This document shows positions 46,792 to 54,788 of a stretch of 64,000 bases of DNA, in pieces; the first letter of the stretch is position 1; every line of letters starts with the position of its first letter. The DNA is taken from assembly GCF_001665875.1 (NCBI RefSeq), contig NZ_LZTA01000067.1, forward strand, positions 17,524 through 81,523. Reading direction: 5' to 3'. The notes beneath the pieces are model-generated. The model made no database searches, was not told where the DNA came from, and worked only from the letters and a program-made list of their open reading frames with translations. Source of the DNA: Mycobacterium sp. 852002-40037_SCH5390672. Lineage in GTDB: Bacteria > Actinomycetota > Actinomycetes > Mycobacteriales > Mycobacteriaceae. The position numbers and the translations under genes are program-made.

Positions 46792-47706
46792 TCAGCGTGC
46801 GTCAAGCACCCCGCGCAGAATGTCGATCAGCGCGCGAGGCTGGTCGCTTTGCACGGAATGACCCGAATTCTCCACTACGTGCGCGGAGCGGAAATGCTTT
46901 GCGCGACGGCCGAGCTCGGCCGTGTCCTCGTCGCTGACGAAGCCAGATGAGCCACCGCGCACCAGGGTCACGGGTGCGGACAAGGCGTCGACGTCGTCCC
47001 ACAGGCTGGCGAAGTCGGGGAAGGTGCGGATGGCGTCGTAGCGCCACGTCCATTGGCCGTTGTCCAGCTTGCGCGAGTTGTGGAACACCCCGCGGCGCAG
47101 TGCCTTTACCTCGCGGTGCGGCGCCGCGGCGACCGTCAAGTCGAGCATGGCCTGGAAGTTGGGGAACTCGCGTTCCCCGTGCATCAGCGCCACGGTGCCC
47201 TGTTGCTCCTTGGTCATCTCGGAATGCCGTTGCAGCGCCGACGGGGTGACGTCGATCAGCACAAGCTCGTTGACCAGTTCGGGTGCCACCGCGCCCAGCC
47301 GGATCGCGGTCAACCCGCCCAGCGACATGCCAACGACGAGGTCGGCCGATGCCGCGTGTTCGCGCAGGATCGGCAGCAAGGTGTCGGCGTTGTGCTGAGG
47401 CGAGTAGTCGCCGTCCTCGCGCCAGGCGGAGTGGCCGTGGCCGGGAAGGTCGACCGCCAGCGCGGGCTCACCAAGGCCGACGATGATGGTGTCCCAGGTG
47501 TGCGCGTTCTGCCCGCCGCCGTGCACGAACACGATCCGAGGGGCAGTGCTGCCCCAGCGCAGCGCGCTGATTTTGCTTTCGCCCGTGCCGGACTCGACGC
47601 GCTCGACGTCGGGCAGCGGACCGGAGACCCCGGCCTGCTCTGCGTTTTCGGACAGCAGCGAGAATTCGGACAGCCCGGCCAGTTCGTCTTCGGAGATCTC
47701 GGTCAC
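46792..47706 (-). CDS. Alpha/beta hydrolase (Rv0045c-like)
   Basis: 304-residue alpha/beta hydrolase. Oxyanion region VFVHGGGQNAHTWDT, nucleophile elbow VVGMSLGG, an acid residue in the LVRGGSSGFVSDED region and catalytic His in ENSGHSVQSDQP. The M. tuberculosis equivalent has esterase activity on short acyl esters. GTG 47706 start. It is in the same direction as the F420-type oxidoreductase, 65 bp upstream of it. Confidence 0.9.
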   Translation of the reverse strand: MTEISEDELAGLSEFSLLSENAEQAGVSGPLPDVERVESGTGESKISALRWGSTAPRIVFVHGGGQNAHTWDTIIVGLGEPALAVDLPGHGHSAWREDGDYSPQHNADTLLPILREHAASADLVVGMSLGGLTAIRLGAVAPELVNELVLIDVTPSALQRHSEMTKEQQGTVALMHGEREFPNFQAMLDLTVAAAPHREVKALRRGVFHNSRKLDNGQWTWRYDAIRTFPDFASLWDDVDALSAPVTLVRGGSSGFVSDEDTAELGRRAKHFRSAHVVENSGHSVQSDQPRALIDILRGVLDAR

Positions 47707-47785
47707 GACCTTTGACCCTAGACCTGGCGTCTAGTGGCGATCGCAAGCGCGGCGTAACCGGGCGCAGCGGGTCGCCACCACCGGC

Positions 47786-49000
47786 CTAGAGGACATAGCG
47801 GCGGCGAATGCCATGGAAGCGTTCCCACATCGCGGCGACGCGCTCCGGTGCACTCACCATGGCGGTTTCTGCCGGCAGGGCGTCGGGCAGTTCGTCGTGC
47901 TTGACCACCCGGGTGTCCAGCACGACGGGTTCGCCCTCGAGCATGTGCCGGTAGGTCAGGTTGCCGCGTTCGAAGCCCTGAGTGTCCAACCAGTTGTGCA
48001 CGCCGGGATCACGGTGAGCCATAACCAGACGGATGCGTCCGTCGTGATCGATTTTCGTGCGGCTCGGCGTATAGCTCACCGGGCGATACAAGTAATCCAT
48101 GCTGTTGAAGAAGACACCCATGTTGGTGAACATCCACAGTCCGTCGTGGGCGTCGAATTCGACGATCAGCGCCTCATCGGCCGCCAGCTCCCAGTACATG
48201 TTGGCGGCGGCTCGGCCGCGCTTGTTGTCGGCGTCGGTCGCCCCGACGCACGGGAACGTGTTCGGGTGCTCGGCGTCGACGCCCCCGTAGTTGAACGGGA
48301 ATTCGGGCCAATCAGACATCAGGCCGGTGACGAAATCACCGGCCCAGCGCATCGCCGCGATCATGTCGGCCGGGGTGGGCAACGGCTTGGGGGAGGCCAT
48401 GTCGATGCGTTCGATGCGCATCTGCGCCGGCGACTCGTCCCAGCGGTCAAAACCCTGACGGATGAACAGTTTTCGTGACTCCGACGTGGTGGGCAGCCAG
48501 TTCGGCCCGCGTTCGGGCCCGCCGAGGTACAGCTCGAATTCACCATCCTTACCGATATTGAGTTGACGGCCGAGCAGATTGGCCTGCGGTGTGTCACCGA
48601 ACGGTTCGTGCAGCACGCCCGGCCCGGGTGTGCGTCGCCCTTGCACGGTCACGTTGAAAAAGCGCGAGGTACCACGGACGCCGGTGAGCCGGTATGTCGA
48701 CTGTCCGTCGATCCACGCCTGTTGATAGGTGAAATCGGCGCAGTCTCCGCCGAGTTTGCGGGTCGGGCCGCAGAAGGTGTGCAGCACCGGGTAACCGGTG
48801 TCGCGGGTTTCGAGGGCCAGGTCGAAAGTCTGGCCGAGGTTCTGGGTGAGAAACCGGTAGGCGTCAACGCGCTGCAATGCGGCGGCAGGGTTGGCGTCCT
48901 TGAAGACTCGCTCGCCCGCGCGCTGCAGCTGGGAGCAGAATTCGATCCATGCTGATTGCAGCGTCGCGTCGTCGGCGCCGTCACCGAAACCCATTGTCAC
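47786..49000 (-). CDS. DUF1214 domain protein
   Basis: 404-residue protein whose C-terminal half (about 260-400) has DUF1214 features (ADEALIVEFDAHDGLWMFTN, NSMDYLYRPVSYTPSRTKID, RLVMAHRDPGVHNWLDTQGF). The N-terminal part (about 1-250) contains a beta-rich region with TGYPVLHTFCGPTRKLGGDC. Biochemical role unknown. GTG 49000 overlaps the TGA of the upstream isomerase (GTGA), so it belongs to the four-gene cassette. Confidence 0.85.
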   Translation of the reverse strand: MTMGFGDGADDATLQSAWIEFCSQLQRAGERVFKDANPAAALQRVDAYRFLTQNLGQTFDLALETRDTGYPVLHTFCGPTRKLGGDCADFTYQQAWIDGQSTYRLTGVRGTSRFFNVTVQGRRTPGPGVLHEPFGDTPQANLLGRQLNIGKDGEFELYLGGPERGPNWLPTTSESRKLFIRQGFDRWDESPAQMRIERIDMASPKPLPTPADMIAAMRWAGDFVTGLMSDWPEFPFNYGGVDAEHPNTFPCVGATDADNKRGRAAANMYWELAADEALIVEFDAHDGLWMFTNMGVFFNSMDYLYRPVSYTPSRTKIDHDGRIRLVMAHRDPGVHNWLDTQGFERGNLTYRHMLEGEPVVLDTRVVKHDELPDALPAETAMVSAPERVAAMWERFHGIRRRYVL

Positions 49001-49800
49001 GCACCCAATCTCTGCAGCATCGCTCCGACGACATCGCAGGCGCGTCGCGCGGATTGCAGGCGACCTTCCGCCTCGATGCGGGGACCGATCAATTCCAGGT
49101 CGAACCCGTGCGCATAGCCACCGGCCAGCGCTTGCGCGACGAACGCTTCGAGCGGAATCGCGCCGTCGCCGGGCACCGCCCGACCCGGAAGCGCCCGGTC
49201 ACCCAGCACGTAATCGCTGAGCTGAATGAGTTCGGTTCGAGGCAAGGCCCGCTGCACCATCGCTTCGAAATCACCCTCCGCCCAGCAGTGGAACAGCTCG
49301 ATACAGATACCGAGCCCGCTCACCTCGGCCAGCGTGATGGTATCGCGCAGCGTGTGGGCGAAATGGATGTCGGCGTAAAGGCTCGAGGCGTTCTCGATTG
49401 CCAGCGCCACGCCCGCCCGCTTCGCGTGCCCGACGCAAGGAGCGATCATCGCGCTGAAGCGCTCGGCGGCTTGCGGCCAGGTCAGTGCGCCCCTACCGCC
49501 GGTCAGCATATAGACCACGCGCGCACCCACCAGCGCCGCGGCGTCGATCACCGGCAGCAGCGCGTCCCGCGCCGCGTCCGCCCCGGCGTCCAGCCGGCCC
49601 CCACCGAAGATATGGCACACCGCTTCGACGGTGTAGTCGTTACGCTGCAACAGTTCTGGGAAGCCCGGATCGAGCAGCTGGCTGTCCAGGATGCTCAGCC
49701 GTGAGACACCGAGTGCCGCCCAGTGTGCCTCCAGCGCGGCCAGCGGTTCGCCGTAGAACGTGACGTTGTGCACCGACAACCGTTTGTGTGCCGCCACCAT
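48997..49800 (-). CDS. Sugar phosphate isomerase/epimerase-like TIM barrel
   Basis: 267-residue AP-endonuclease-2/xylose-isomerase-like barrel. Probable metal ligands are in ALAIENASSLYADIHFAHTL (Glu), GICIELFHCWAEGDF (Glu/His), QLSDYVLGDR and FDLELIGP (Glu). Such enzymes isomerise sugars, inositols or related polyols. ATG 49800 follows the sulfotransferase stop by one base. The context suggests processing of a hydroxylated or sugar-like intermediate, which is inference. Confidence 0.85.
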   Translation of the reverse strand: MVAAHKRLSVHNVTFYGEPLAALEAHWAALGVSRLSILDSQLLDPGFPELLQRNDYTVEAVCHIFGGGRLDAGADAARDALLPVIDAAALVGARVVYMLTGGRGALTWPQAAERFSAMIAPCVGHAKRAGVALAIENASSLYADIHFAHTLRDTITLAEVSGLGICIELFHCWAEGDFEAMVQRALPRTELIQLSDYVLGDRALPGRAVPGDGAIPLEAFVAQALAGGYAHGFDLELIGPRIEAEGRLQSARRACDVVGAMLQRLGA

Positions 49801-49801
49801 G

Positions 49802-50971
49802 TCAGCCGCGGTTCTCGATCTCGACACCGAATCGCTCACGGAACGCCCGGAATTCGGCGTGCAGCGCGTCGAGGTCTTCGCCGATGTCGGTGAGCAGTTG
49901 GGTGGAGTAGCGGAACTTGCCATGGCGGTCGCCGGGATTGTCGGCCAGATAGGCGCGCATCGCGGCTTCTGCTTCGTGCGTCAGGTGGCGCCCGGCGAAG
50001 GCATAGTAGCGCTGCACCGTCCCCACCTGATCGGCGATGAAGTCGGTGTAGCGCAGGTGCAGAATCCGTGGATCGTCGACCAGGGGATTGGTCATCGTGT
50101 TGGCGATGCTGGAGCGCGTCAACTCCAGATGCGTCTTCGCCAAGGCATGCAGGTCGACGGGACCGACCATGCCCTCGGCGATGTCGGCCATCATCATGGT
50201 GCGCGACGCGGCGACCTGAACCGGGTCGCGGTGCAACCAGACCAGGGTGGCATCGGGATAGGTCTCGAACATCTCCTGGAGCCGGAATCCGTGAAAACCC
50301 TTCAGCACCCAGTACTTTCGGGGACGGCTGTATTGCAGTTGTTGCAGCATGGCCTTGTGCAACCGGTATTGTGCTGCCGGGTCGGTGGCCAGACCGCCGA
50401 CCAGCGATTGCATGGGTACCCGCCACCACGCGGTGGGGGTCATCACCCGAAAGTCGAACGCCCAGGTCCGTTCGTCTTCGGGAAGGCCGTCGCCCAGCAT
50501 GTCGTTGTAGGGGTGGCTGTGCAGCCACTTCGGCATCTTGGCGTTGATCTCACGCCAATCGGCATCGGCCCGGGCCCGGCGGTCGTCGTCGGGTGCGGCC
50601 AGGCCCGGGGGCGGAGACGGATACATCACCTCCCAGAACCGCAACGCCCGAGCTTGCGGGTCGACGGACATCAGGGCGTGCATAAGCGTTGTCCCCGAAC
50701 GGGGTTCGCCGGTGACAAACATCGGGGATTCGATCGCTTCGGCGCCGATCGGGTAGCGGTTGCGGTCCTCGATGAGTTCAAGACGCGACGTCAGCAGCCA
50801 ACGACACGCCTGCGCGGCTTCGAAACGGCCATCGGCGTCCATGCCGAGGCCGTTCAGGTGATCGACGGCAACGGTGAAGCGTTCGGGCAGTGTGGGGTCG
50901 CCGTAGTCGCGTAATCCGGTCTCCGCCTCGGCGGCGGCGAGCATCTCGGCGGCGTCCAAACGTGTTGTCAC
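49802..50971 (-). CDS. Sulfotransferase-family protein
   Basis: 389-residue PAPS-dependent sulfotransferase of the mycobacterial Stf3-like type. The 5'-phosphosulfate loop MFVTGEPRSGTTLMHALM and the 3'-phosphate region VWLHRDPVQVAASRTMMMAD are both present. It would transfer sulfate to a hydroxyl of a lipid, sterol-like or sugar acceptor. GTG 50971 overlaps the upstream TGA by 4 nt; the longer ATG 50986 is possible. Part of a coupled four-gene cassette. Confidence 0.9.
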   Translation of the reverse strand: MTTRLDAAEMLAAAEAETGLRDYGDPTLPERFTVAVDHLNGLGMDADGRFEAAQACRWLLTSRLELIEDRNRYPIGAEAIESPMFVTGEPRSGTTLMHALMSVDPQARALRFWEVMYPSPPPGLAAPDDDRRARADADWREINAKMPKWLHSHPYNDMLGDGLPEDERTWAFDFRVMTPTAWWRVPMQSLVGGLATDPAAQYRLHKAMLQQLQYSRPRKYWVLKGFHGFRLQEMFETYPDATLVWLHRDPVQVAASRTMMMADIAEGMVGPVDLHALAKTHLELTRSSIANTMTNPLVDDPRILHLRYTDFIADQVGTVQRYYAFAGRHLTHEAEAAMRAYLADNPGDRHGKFRYSTQLLTDIGEDLDALHAEFRAFRERFGVEIENRG

Positions 50972-52095
50972 GACAGGTCTCCACATAACCGCACGAGTTC
51001 ATCCTCGGCCGCACGGACGTTCGCCGCCGAAGCCTGTGCGTATTTCAAACCGGCCATGGCGCCGTAGTCGAGAATCTTGGGCACGCGCAGGCCGGCGTCC
51101 ACATACGTCTTGACGATTTTGGCGACCTCTTTCGGTGTGCCATGGGGTACGACGGCCAGGACCATCTCGGGCCGCACGTTGTCCAGAAACTCCACGATCC
51201 GTTCTCGGGTGAGAACGGCCGGGTCGATGTCCTGGAATCCCCGCCAGTTGTCGCCCATCGGGTGTGCAAAGCCGAAGTCGTGCAGCGTCTTCGCAGAGAC
51301 CTGTAACAGAAAGGCCTTGACCAGGGGAGCCTGCAGGATCTCGGCGAGGGCGTCGCCGTCGTCACCGATCAGACACACCTGGATGAAGCACGGCGTGATC
51401 GCCAGCGGATCGCGGCCGGCGCGATCTGCGGATGCGCGCACCGCGGAGAGCATCTGGGCGTAATGCTCTGGAGTCCAGGCGCCCGCCGGCCACCACCCGT
51501 CGGCATACCGGCCCGCGATGTCGAGCATCCGCGGGCCGCTACCGCCGATCCAAATCGGCGGTAGCCGTCCCTCGTAGGGCTCGGTGTCCAACCGGGCATG
51601 GTGCAGCGAATAGAACTTGCCGTCGAAGTCGACCGGGCCATCGCTGCGCCATAACAACTGGATCACCGCCAGCGCTTCCTCGAACCGGCTGACCGAACGC
51701 GAGAAGTCGAAGCCGTAGGGCAGCGTGTTTTCGCTCTCGCCGCTGCCCAGCCCGAGGATGAAACGTCCCTTGGACAGGTGATCGATGGTCAACGCCGTCT
51801 GCGCGAGCAGCACGGGATGGCGGCGCACGGTATCCACCACGGCGCTGGCCAAAGGGACCCGCTCGGTCAGCACGGCCGCCGCGGCCGCTACCGCGAGGCC
51901 GTCCAGGTGGCGGTGCGGTGATGGGGAAGCGGTGGCCAGGTCGGTGAACTCGGGAGTCCAGATCGAGTCCGGCCAGAAGCTGACCATGTGATCGGGCAGC
52001 CAGACGGAGTGGTACCGACCGCTGTCGAGTGCTGCGAGTCCGGACAGGTCAAGGGGGAGCGTCGTGCGGAGGAACGCCGCGGGTTGAACGGTCAT
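50968..52095 (-). CDS. LLM-class F420-dependent oxidoreductase (phthiodiolone ketoreductase-like)
   Basis: 375-residue luciferase-like oxidoreductase. SVWLPDHMVSFWPDSIWTPE, then ALTIDHLSKGRFILGLGSGE, and IWIGGSGPRMLDIAGRYADG are characteristic and recall phthiodiolone/F420-type ketoreductases. First gene of the cassette 52095-47786; its stop overlaps the sulfotransferase start. ATG 52095. The upstream gap to ino1 (139 bp) contains a long inverted repeat. Confidence 0.88.
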   Translation of the reverse strand: MTVQPAAFLRTTLPLDLSGLAALDSGRYHSVWLPDHMVSFWPDSIWTPEFTDLATASPSPHRHLDGLAVAAAAAVLTERVPLASAVVDTVRRHPVLLAQTALTIDHLSKGRFILGLGSGESENTLPYGFDFSRSVSRFEEALAVIQLLWRSDGPVDFDGKFYSLHHARLDTEPYEGRLPPIWIGGSGPRMLDIAGRYADGWWPAGAWTPEHYAQMLSAVRASADRAGRDPLAITPCFIQVCLIGDDGDALAEILQAPLVKAFLLQVSAKTLHDFGFAHPMGDNWRGFQDIDPAVLTRERIVEFLDNVRPEMVLAVVPHGTPKEVAKIVKTYVDAGLRVPKILDYGAMAGLKYAQASAANVRAAEDELVRLCGDLS

Positions 52096-52153
52096 CGAGA
52101 CATGATGCTAAGCACCTGCACAGCATCATGTCGACGATTTAGCCGGACGAGAG

Positions 52154-52217
52154 CCCACGAGCGTAACGCTGTGGCGAATTCCAGCCGTGAAAATCGCCCT
52201 GGCGTTACGCTCGCGGG
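52154..52217. repeat. Long inverted repeat between ino1 and the F420-type oxidoreductase
   Basis: Arms of 16 bases at 52154-52169 (CCCACGAGCGTAACGC) and 52202-52217 (GCGTTACGCTCGCGGG) pair in 15 of 16 positions around a 32-bp loop. It lies 18 bp past the ino1 stop on the minus strand, so it could end ino1 transcription or be a dispersed hairpin element. No T-tract follows. Confidence 0.65.
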
Positions 52218-52234
52218 TCAAAAACGGGGTGTAC

Positions 52235-53329
52235 CTAACCGATGATGAACTCTTCGAGCTGGGTGCGCGCGATGTCGTCGGGCAACTGCTGCGGCGGGCT
52301 CTTCATCAGGTAGGCCGACGCAGGGATCACCGGGCCGCCGATGCCGCGGTCCTTGGCGATCTTGGCGGCGCGCACCGCGTCGATGATGACGCCCGCGGAG
52401 TTGGGCGAGTCCCAGACCTCGAGCTTGTACTCCAGATTCAGCGGCACGTCACCGAAGGCGCGGCCCTCGAGCCGCACGTAGGCCCACTTGCGGTCGTCGA
52501 GCCAGCCGACGTGGTCGGACGGACCGATGTGCACGTCCTTGGTCTTGAACTCGCGCTGCAGGTTGGAGGTCACGGCCTGCGTCTTGGAGATCTTCTTGGA
52601 CTCCAGCCGCTCGCGCTCGAGCATGTTGAGGAAGTCCATGTTGCCGCCGACGTTGAGCTGCATGGTGCGGTCCAACTGCACGCCGCGATCCTCGAACAGC
52701 TTGGCCATCACGCGGTGGGTGATGGTCGCCCCGACCTGGCTCTTGATGTCGTCGCCGACGATCGGGACGCCCGCGTCGGCGAACTTCTTGGCCCACACCG
52801 GGTCGGAGGCGATGAACACGGGCAGCGCATTGACGAAGGCCACGCCGGCGTCGATGCAGCACTGCGCGTAGAACTTGTCGGCCTCCTCGGAGCCCACCGG
52901 CAGGTAGGACACCAACACGTCGACGTTGGCTTCGCGCAGCGCACGGACCACATCGACGGGCTCGGCGTCGGACACCTCGATGGTGTCGGCATAGTACTTA
53001 CCGATGCCGTCCAGCGTCGGGCCGCGCTGCACCGTCACGTTGGTCGGCGGCACGTCGGCGATCTTGATCGTGTTGTTCTCCGACGCGTAGATCGCCTCCG
53101 ACAGGTCGAAACCGACCTTCTTGGCGTCGACGTCGAACGCGGCGACGAACTTCACGTCGCGAACGTGGTACTGGCCGAACTTCACGTGCATCAGGCCGGG
53201 CACGGTGCTGTTCGCGTCGGCGTCGTAGTAGTACTGGACGCCCTGAACCAGCGAAGACGCGCAGTTACCGACGCCGACAATGGCGACTCGTACCTCCGTC
53301 GACGCCTGTGGCGCGTTCTTCTCACTCAT
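52235..53329 (-). CDS. ino1: Inositol-3-phosphate synthase (myo-inositol-1-phosphate synthase)
   Basis: 364-residue NAD-dependent enzyme converting glucose 6-phosphate to inositol 3-phosphate, the entry to phosphatidylinositol, PIMs and mycothiol. Rossmann motif [13 protein letters not shown] is near the N-terminus; [15 protein letters not shown] and [10 protein letters not shown] are active-site regions of the family. ATG 53329. It is 55 bp downstream of the PadR gene, the same order as Rv0047c-ino1, where the PadR protein is a likely regulator. Confidence 0.96.
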   Translation of the reverse strand: MSEKNAPQASTEVRVAIVGVGNCASSLVQGVQYYYDADANSTVPGLMHVKFGQYHVRDVKFVAAFDVDAKKVGFDLSEAIYASENNTIKIADVPPTNVTVQRGPTLDGIGKYYADTIEVSDAEPVDVVRALREANVDVLVSYLPVGSEEADKFYAQCCIDAGVAFVNALPVFIASDPVWAKKFADAGVPIVGDDIKSQVGATITHRVMAKLFEDRGVQLDRTMQLNVGGNMDFLNMLERERLESKKISKTQAVTSNLQREFKTKDVHIGPSDHVGWLDDRKWAYVRLEGRAFGDVPLNLEYKLEVWDSPNSAGVIIDAVRAAKIAKDRGIGGPVIPASAYLMKSPPQQLPDDIARTQLEEFIIG

Positions 53330-53384
53330 ATGGGCGTTCTCCTAACCTCTAACCTCTGACTGGGATGCTGGGTCGTGCAGGGGT

Positions 53385-53927
53385 TTACGTTTGCTCGGAA
53401 AGGCCGGGCATGGCCCGCTCCGCAGCAATGAGCTCGTTGAGCCACTTGACTTCGCGCTCACTGGACTCGAGCCCCAATTGATGAAGCTGGCGGGTGTAGC
53501 GGTCGAAGGAGCTACTGGCCCGCGCAACGGCGTCGCGCAGACCTTCCCGCCGTTCCTCGACCTGACGGCGGCGACCTTCCAGAATGCGCATCCGCGCCTC
53601 TGCCGGAGTCCGGTTGAAGAAGGCCAGGTGGACCCCAAAGCCGTCGTCGGTGTAGTTGTGGGGACCGGTGTCGGCCACCAGCTCACCGAAGCGCCCGCGG
53701 CCCTCATCGGTCAGCTGGTAGACGCGCCGGGCCCGCCGGACCGGCGTCCCGGCCGGGGCGGCGTTCTCGGCGATCAACCCTTCGGCCTGCATGCGCCGCA
53801 GGGCCGGGTAGAGCGATCCGTACGAAAACGCCCGGAACGCACCGAGTAGGCCGGTCAGCCGTTTGCGCAACTCGTAGCCGTGCATGGGCGATTCGATCAG
53901 GAGACCCAGGATGGCAAGCTCCAGCAT
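53385..53927 (-). CDS. PadR-family transcriptional regulator (Rv0047c-like)
   Basis: 180-residue PadR. N-terminal winged helix (about 1-85; LELAILGLLIESPMHGYELR, SYGSLYPALRRMQAEGLI) and a C-terminal dimerisation coiled coil (about 100-175). ATG 53927 lies behind a strong AAGGAGGTG. Co-directional with ino1, so it probably regulates ino1 and itself. The upstream region (53928 onward) is rich in AT near 53995-54020. Confidence 0.92.
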   Translation of the reverse strand: MLELAILGLLIESPMHGYELRKRLTGLLGAFRAFSYGSLYPALRRMQAEGLIAENAAPAGTPVRRARRVYQLTDEGRGRFGELVADTGPHNYTDDGFGVHLAFFNRTPAEARMRILEGRRRQVEERREGLRDAVARASSSFDRYTRQLHQLGLESSEREVKWLNELIAAERAMPGLSEQT

Positions 53928-54143
53928 CGATTCACCTCCTTGAAAAATCTGCATGGCTGGTTACGACGGTTCGACGCCTCGCGCAATCGTATCGTCTCGA
54001 TATATTAGCCACAACACCACTAACCGTTGGTTTGCAGTTCGTCACAGTGCGGGGGGTGTGAATTACGCCGGGGGACGGTCCTTTACATGGGCAGACTCAT
54101 CTGCTTGACGGTGCCGTCGCCCGAAGGGGATCTAGCCGCCTCC
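53928..54143. promoter_or_regulatory. padR promoter region
   Basis: About 200 bp with no supported gene. The segment 53990-54020 is AT-rich (CGATATATTAGCC) and suits a minus-strand promoter for padR-ino1. Exact boxes cannot be set by eye. Confidence 0.35.
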
Positions 54144-54371
54144 TTAATCGCCGGCGACGTGCAGCGACAGCGAGCGCACACCCGCAGTGGCTGGCTCGGT
54201 TCCCGGCTCGGCGATCAGGTGCGGGGTTTTAGCGTCGGACGGCTTCGCGTGCAGGGTCGGTTTGGCGCGTAAACCACCGTTGCTCACCCGGCACGGACCG
54301 CCACGGATTCGGTTGCGTATCACTGCTCGGGATGGCGACGTACTCTGGTGGGCGTGCGACTGCAGCGACAA
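54144..54371 (-). pseudogene. Possible remnant of an Rv0048c-like gene
   Basis: The last part of this minus-strand frame (54144-54260) has high GC at third codon positions and reads like a true protein C-terminus (SDAKTPHLIAEPGTEPATAG, then VRSLSLHVAGD). M. tuberculosis has a 289-residue membrane protein, Rv0048c, at this place; here only a tail would be left. It has no plausible start of its own and overlaps the beginning of the DUF5318 gene. The link to Rv0048c is inferred from position only. Confidence 0.3.
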
Positions 54372-54788
54372 GTGGTGGATTACGCGCTCCGGCGGCGCTC
54401 ACTGCTGGCCGAGGTCTACTCGGGCCGCACCGGCGTGACGGAGGTTTGTGACGCGAACCCGTATCTGCTGCGCGCCGCCAAGTTTCACGGGAAACCGAGC
54501 CAGGTCATGTGCCCGATCTGCCGCAAGGAGCAGCTGACGCTGGTGTCGTGGGTGTTCGGCGAACACCTGGGTGCGGTCTCGGGCTCGGCGCGCACAGCGG
54601 AAGAATTGGTGATGTTGGCAACCCGGTTCGACGAGTTCGCCGTCCACGTGGTGGAGGTGTGCCGGACCTGCAGCTGGAACCATCTCGTCAAGTCATATGT
54701 GCTCGGTGCGGCGCGCACGGCACCTCCTCCCAGGGGCACCGGACGCACGCGGACGGCGCGCAACAACGCCCGCACGGCCATTGAATAA
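54354..54788 (+). CDS. DUF5318 zinc-ribbon-like protein (Rv0049-like)
   Basis: 144-residue protein starting at GTG 54354 (RLQRQVVDYALRRRSLLAEV). Two CxxC pairs, CPICRKEQ and CRTCSWNH, can form a zinc ribbon. It resembles Rv0049 along its whole length. Function unknown. Its end overlaps the TTG start of ponA1 by 8 nt, so the two are coupled. Confidence 0.9.
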   Translation: MRLQRQVVDYALRRRSLLAEVYSGRTGVTEVCDANPYLLRAAKFHGKPSQVMCPICRKEQLTLVSWVFGEHLGAVSGSARTAEELVMLATRFDEFAVHVVEVCRTCSWNHLVKSYVLGAARTAPPPRGTGRTRTARNNARTAIE

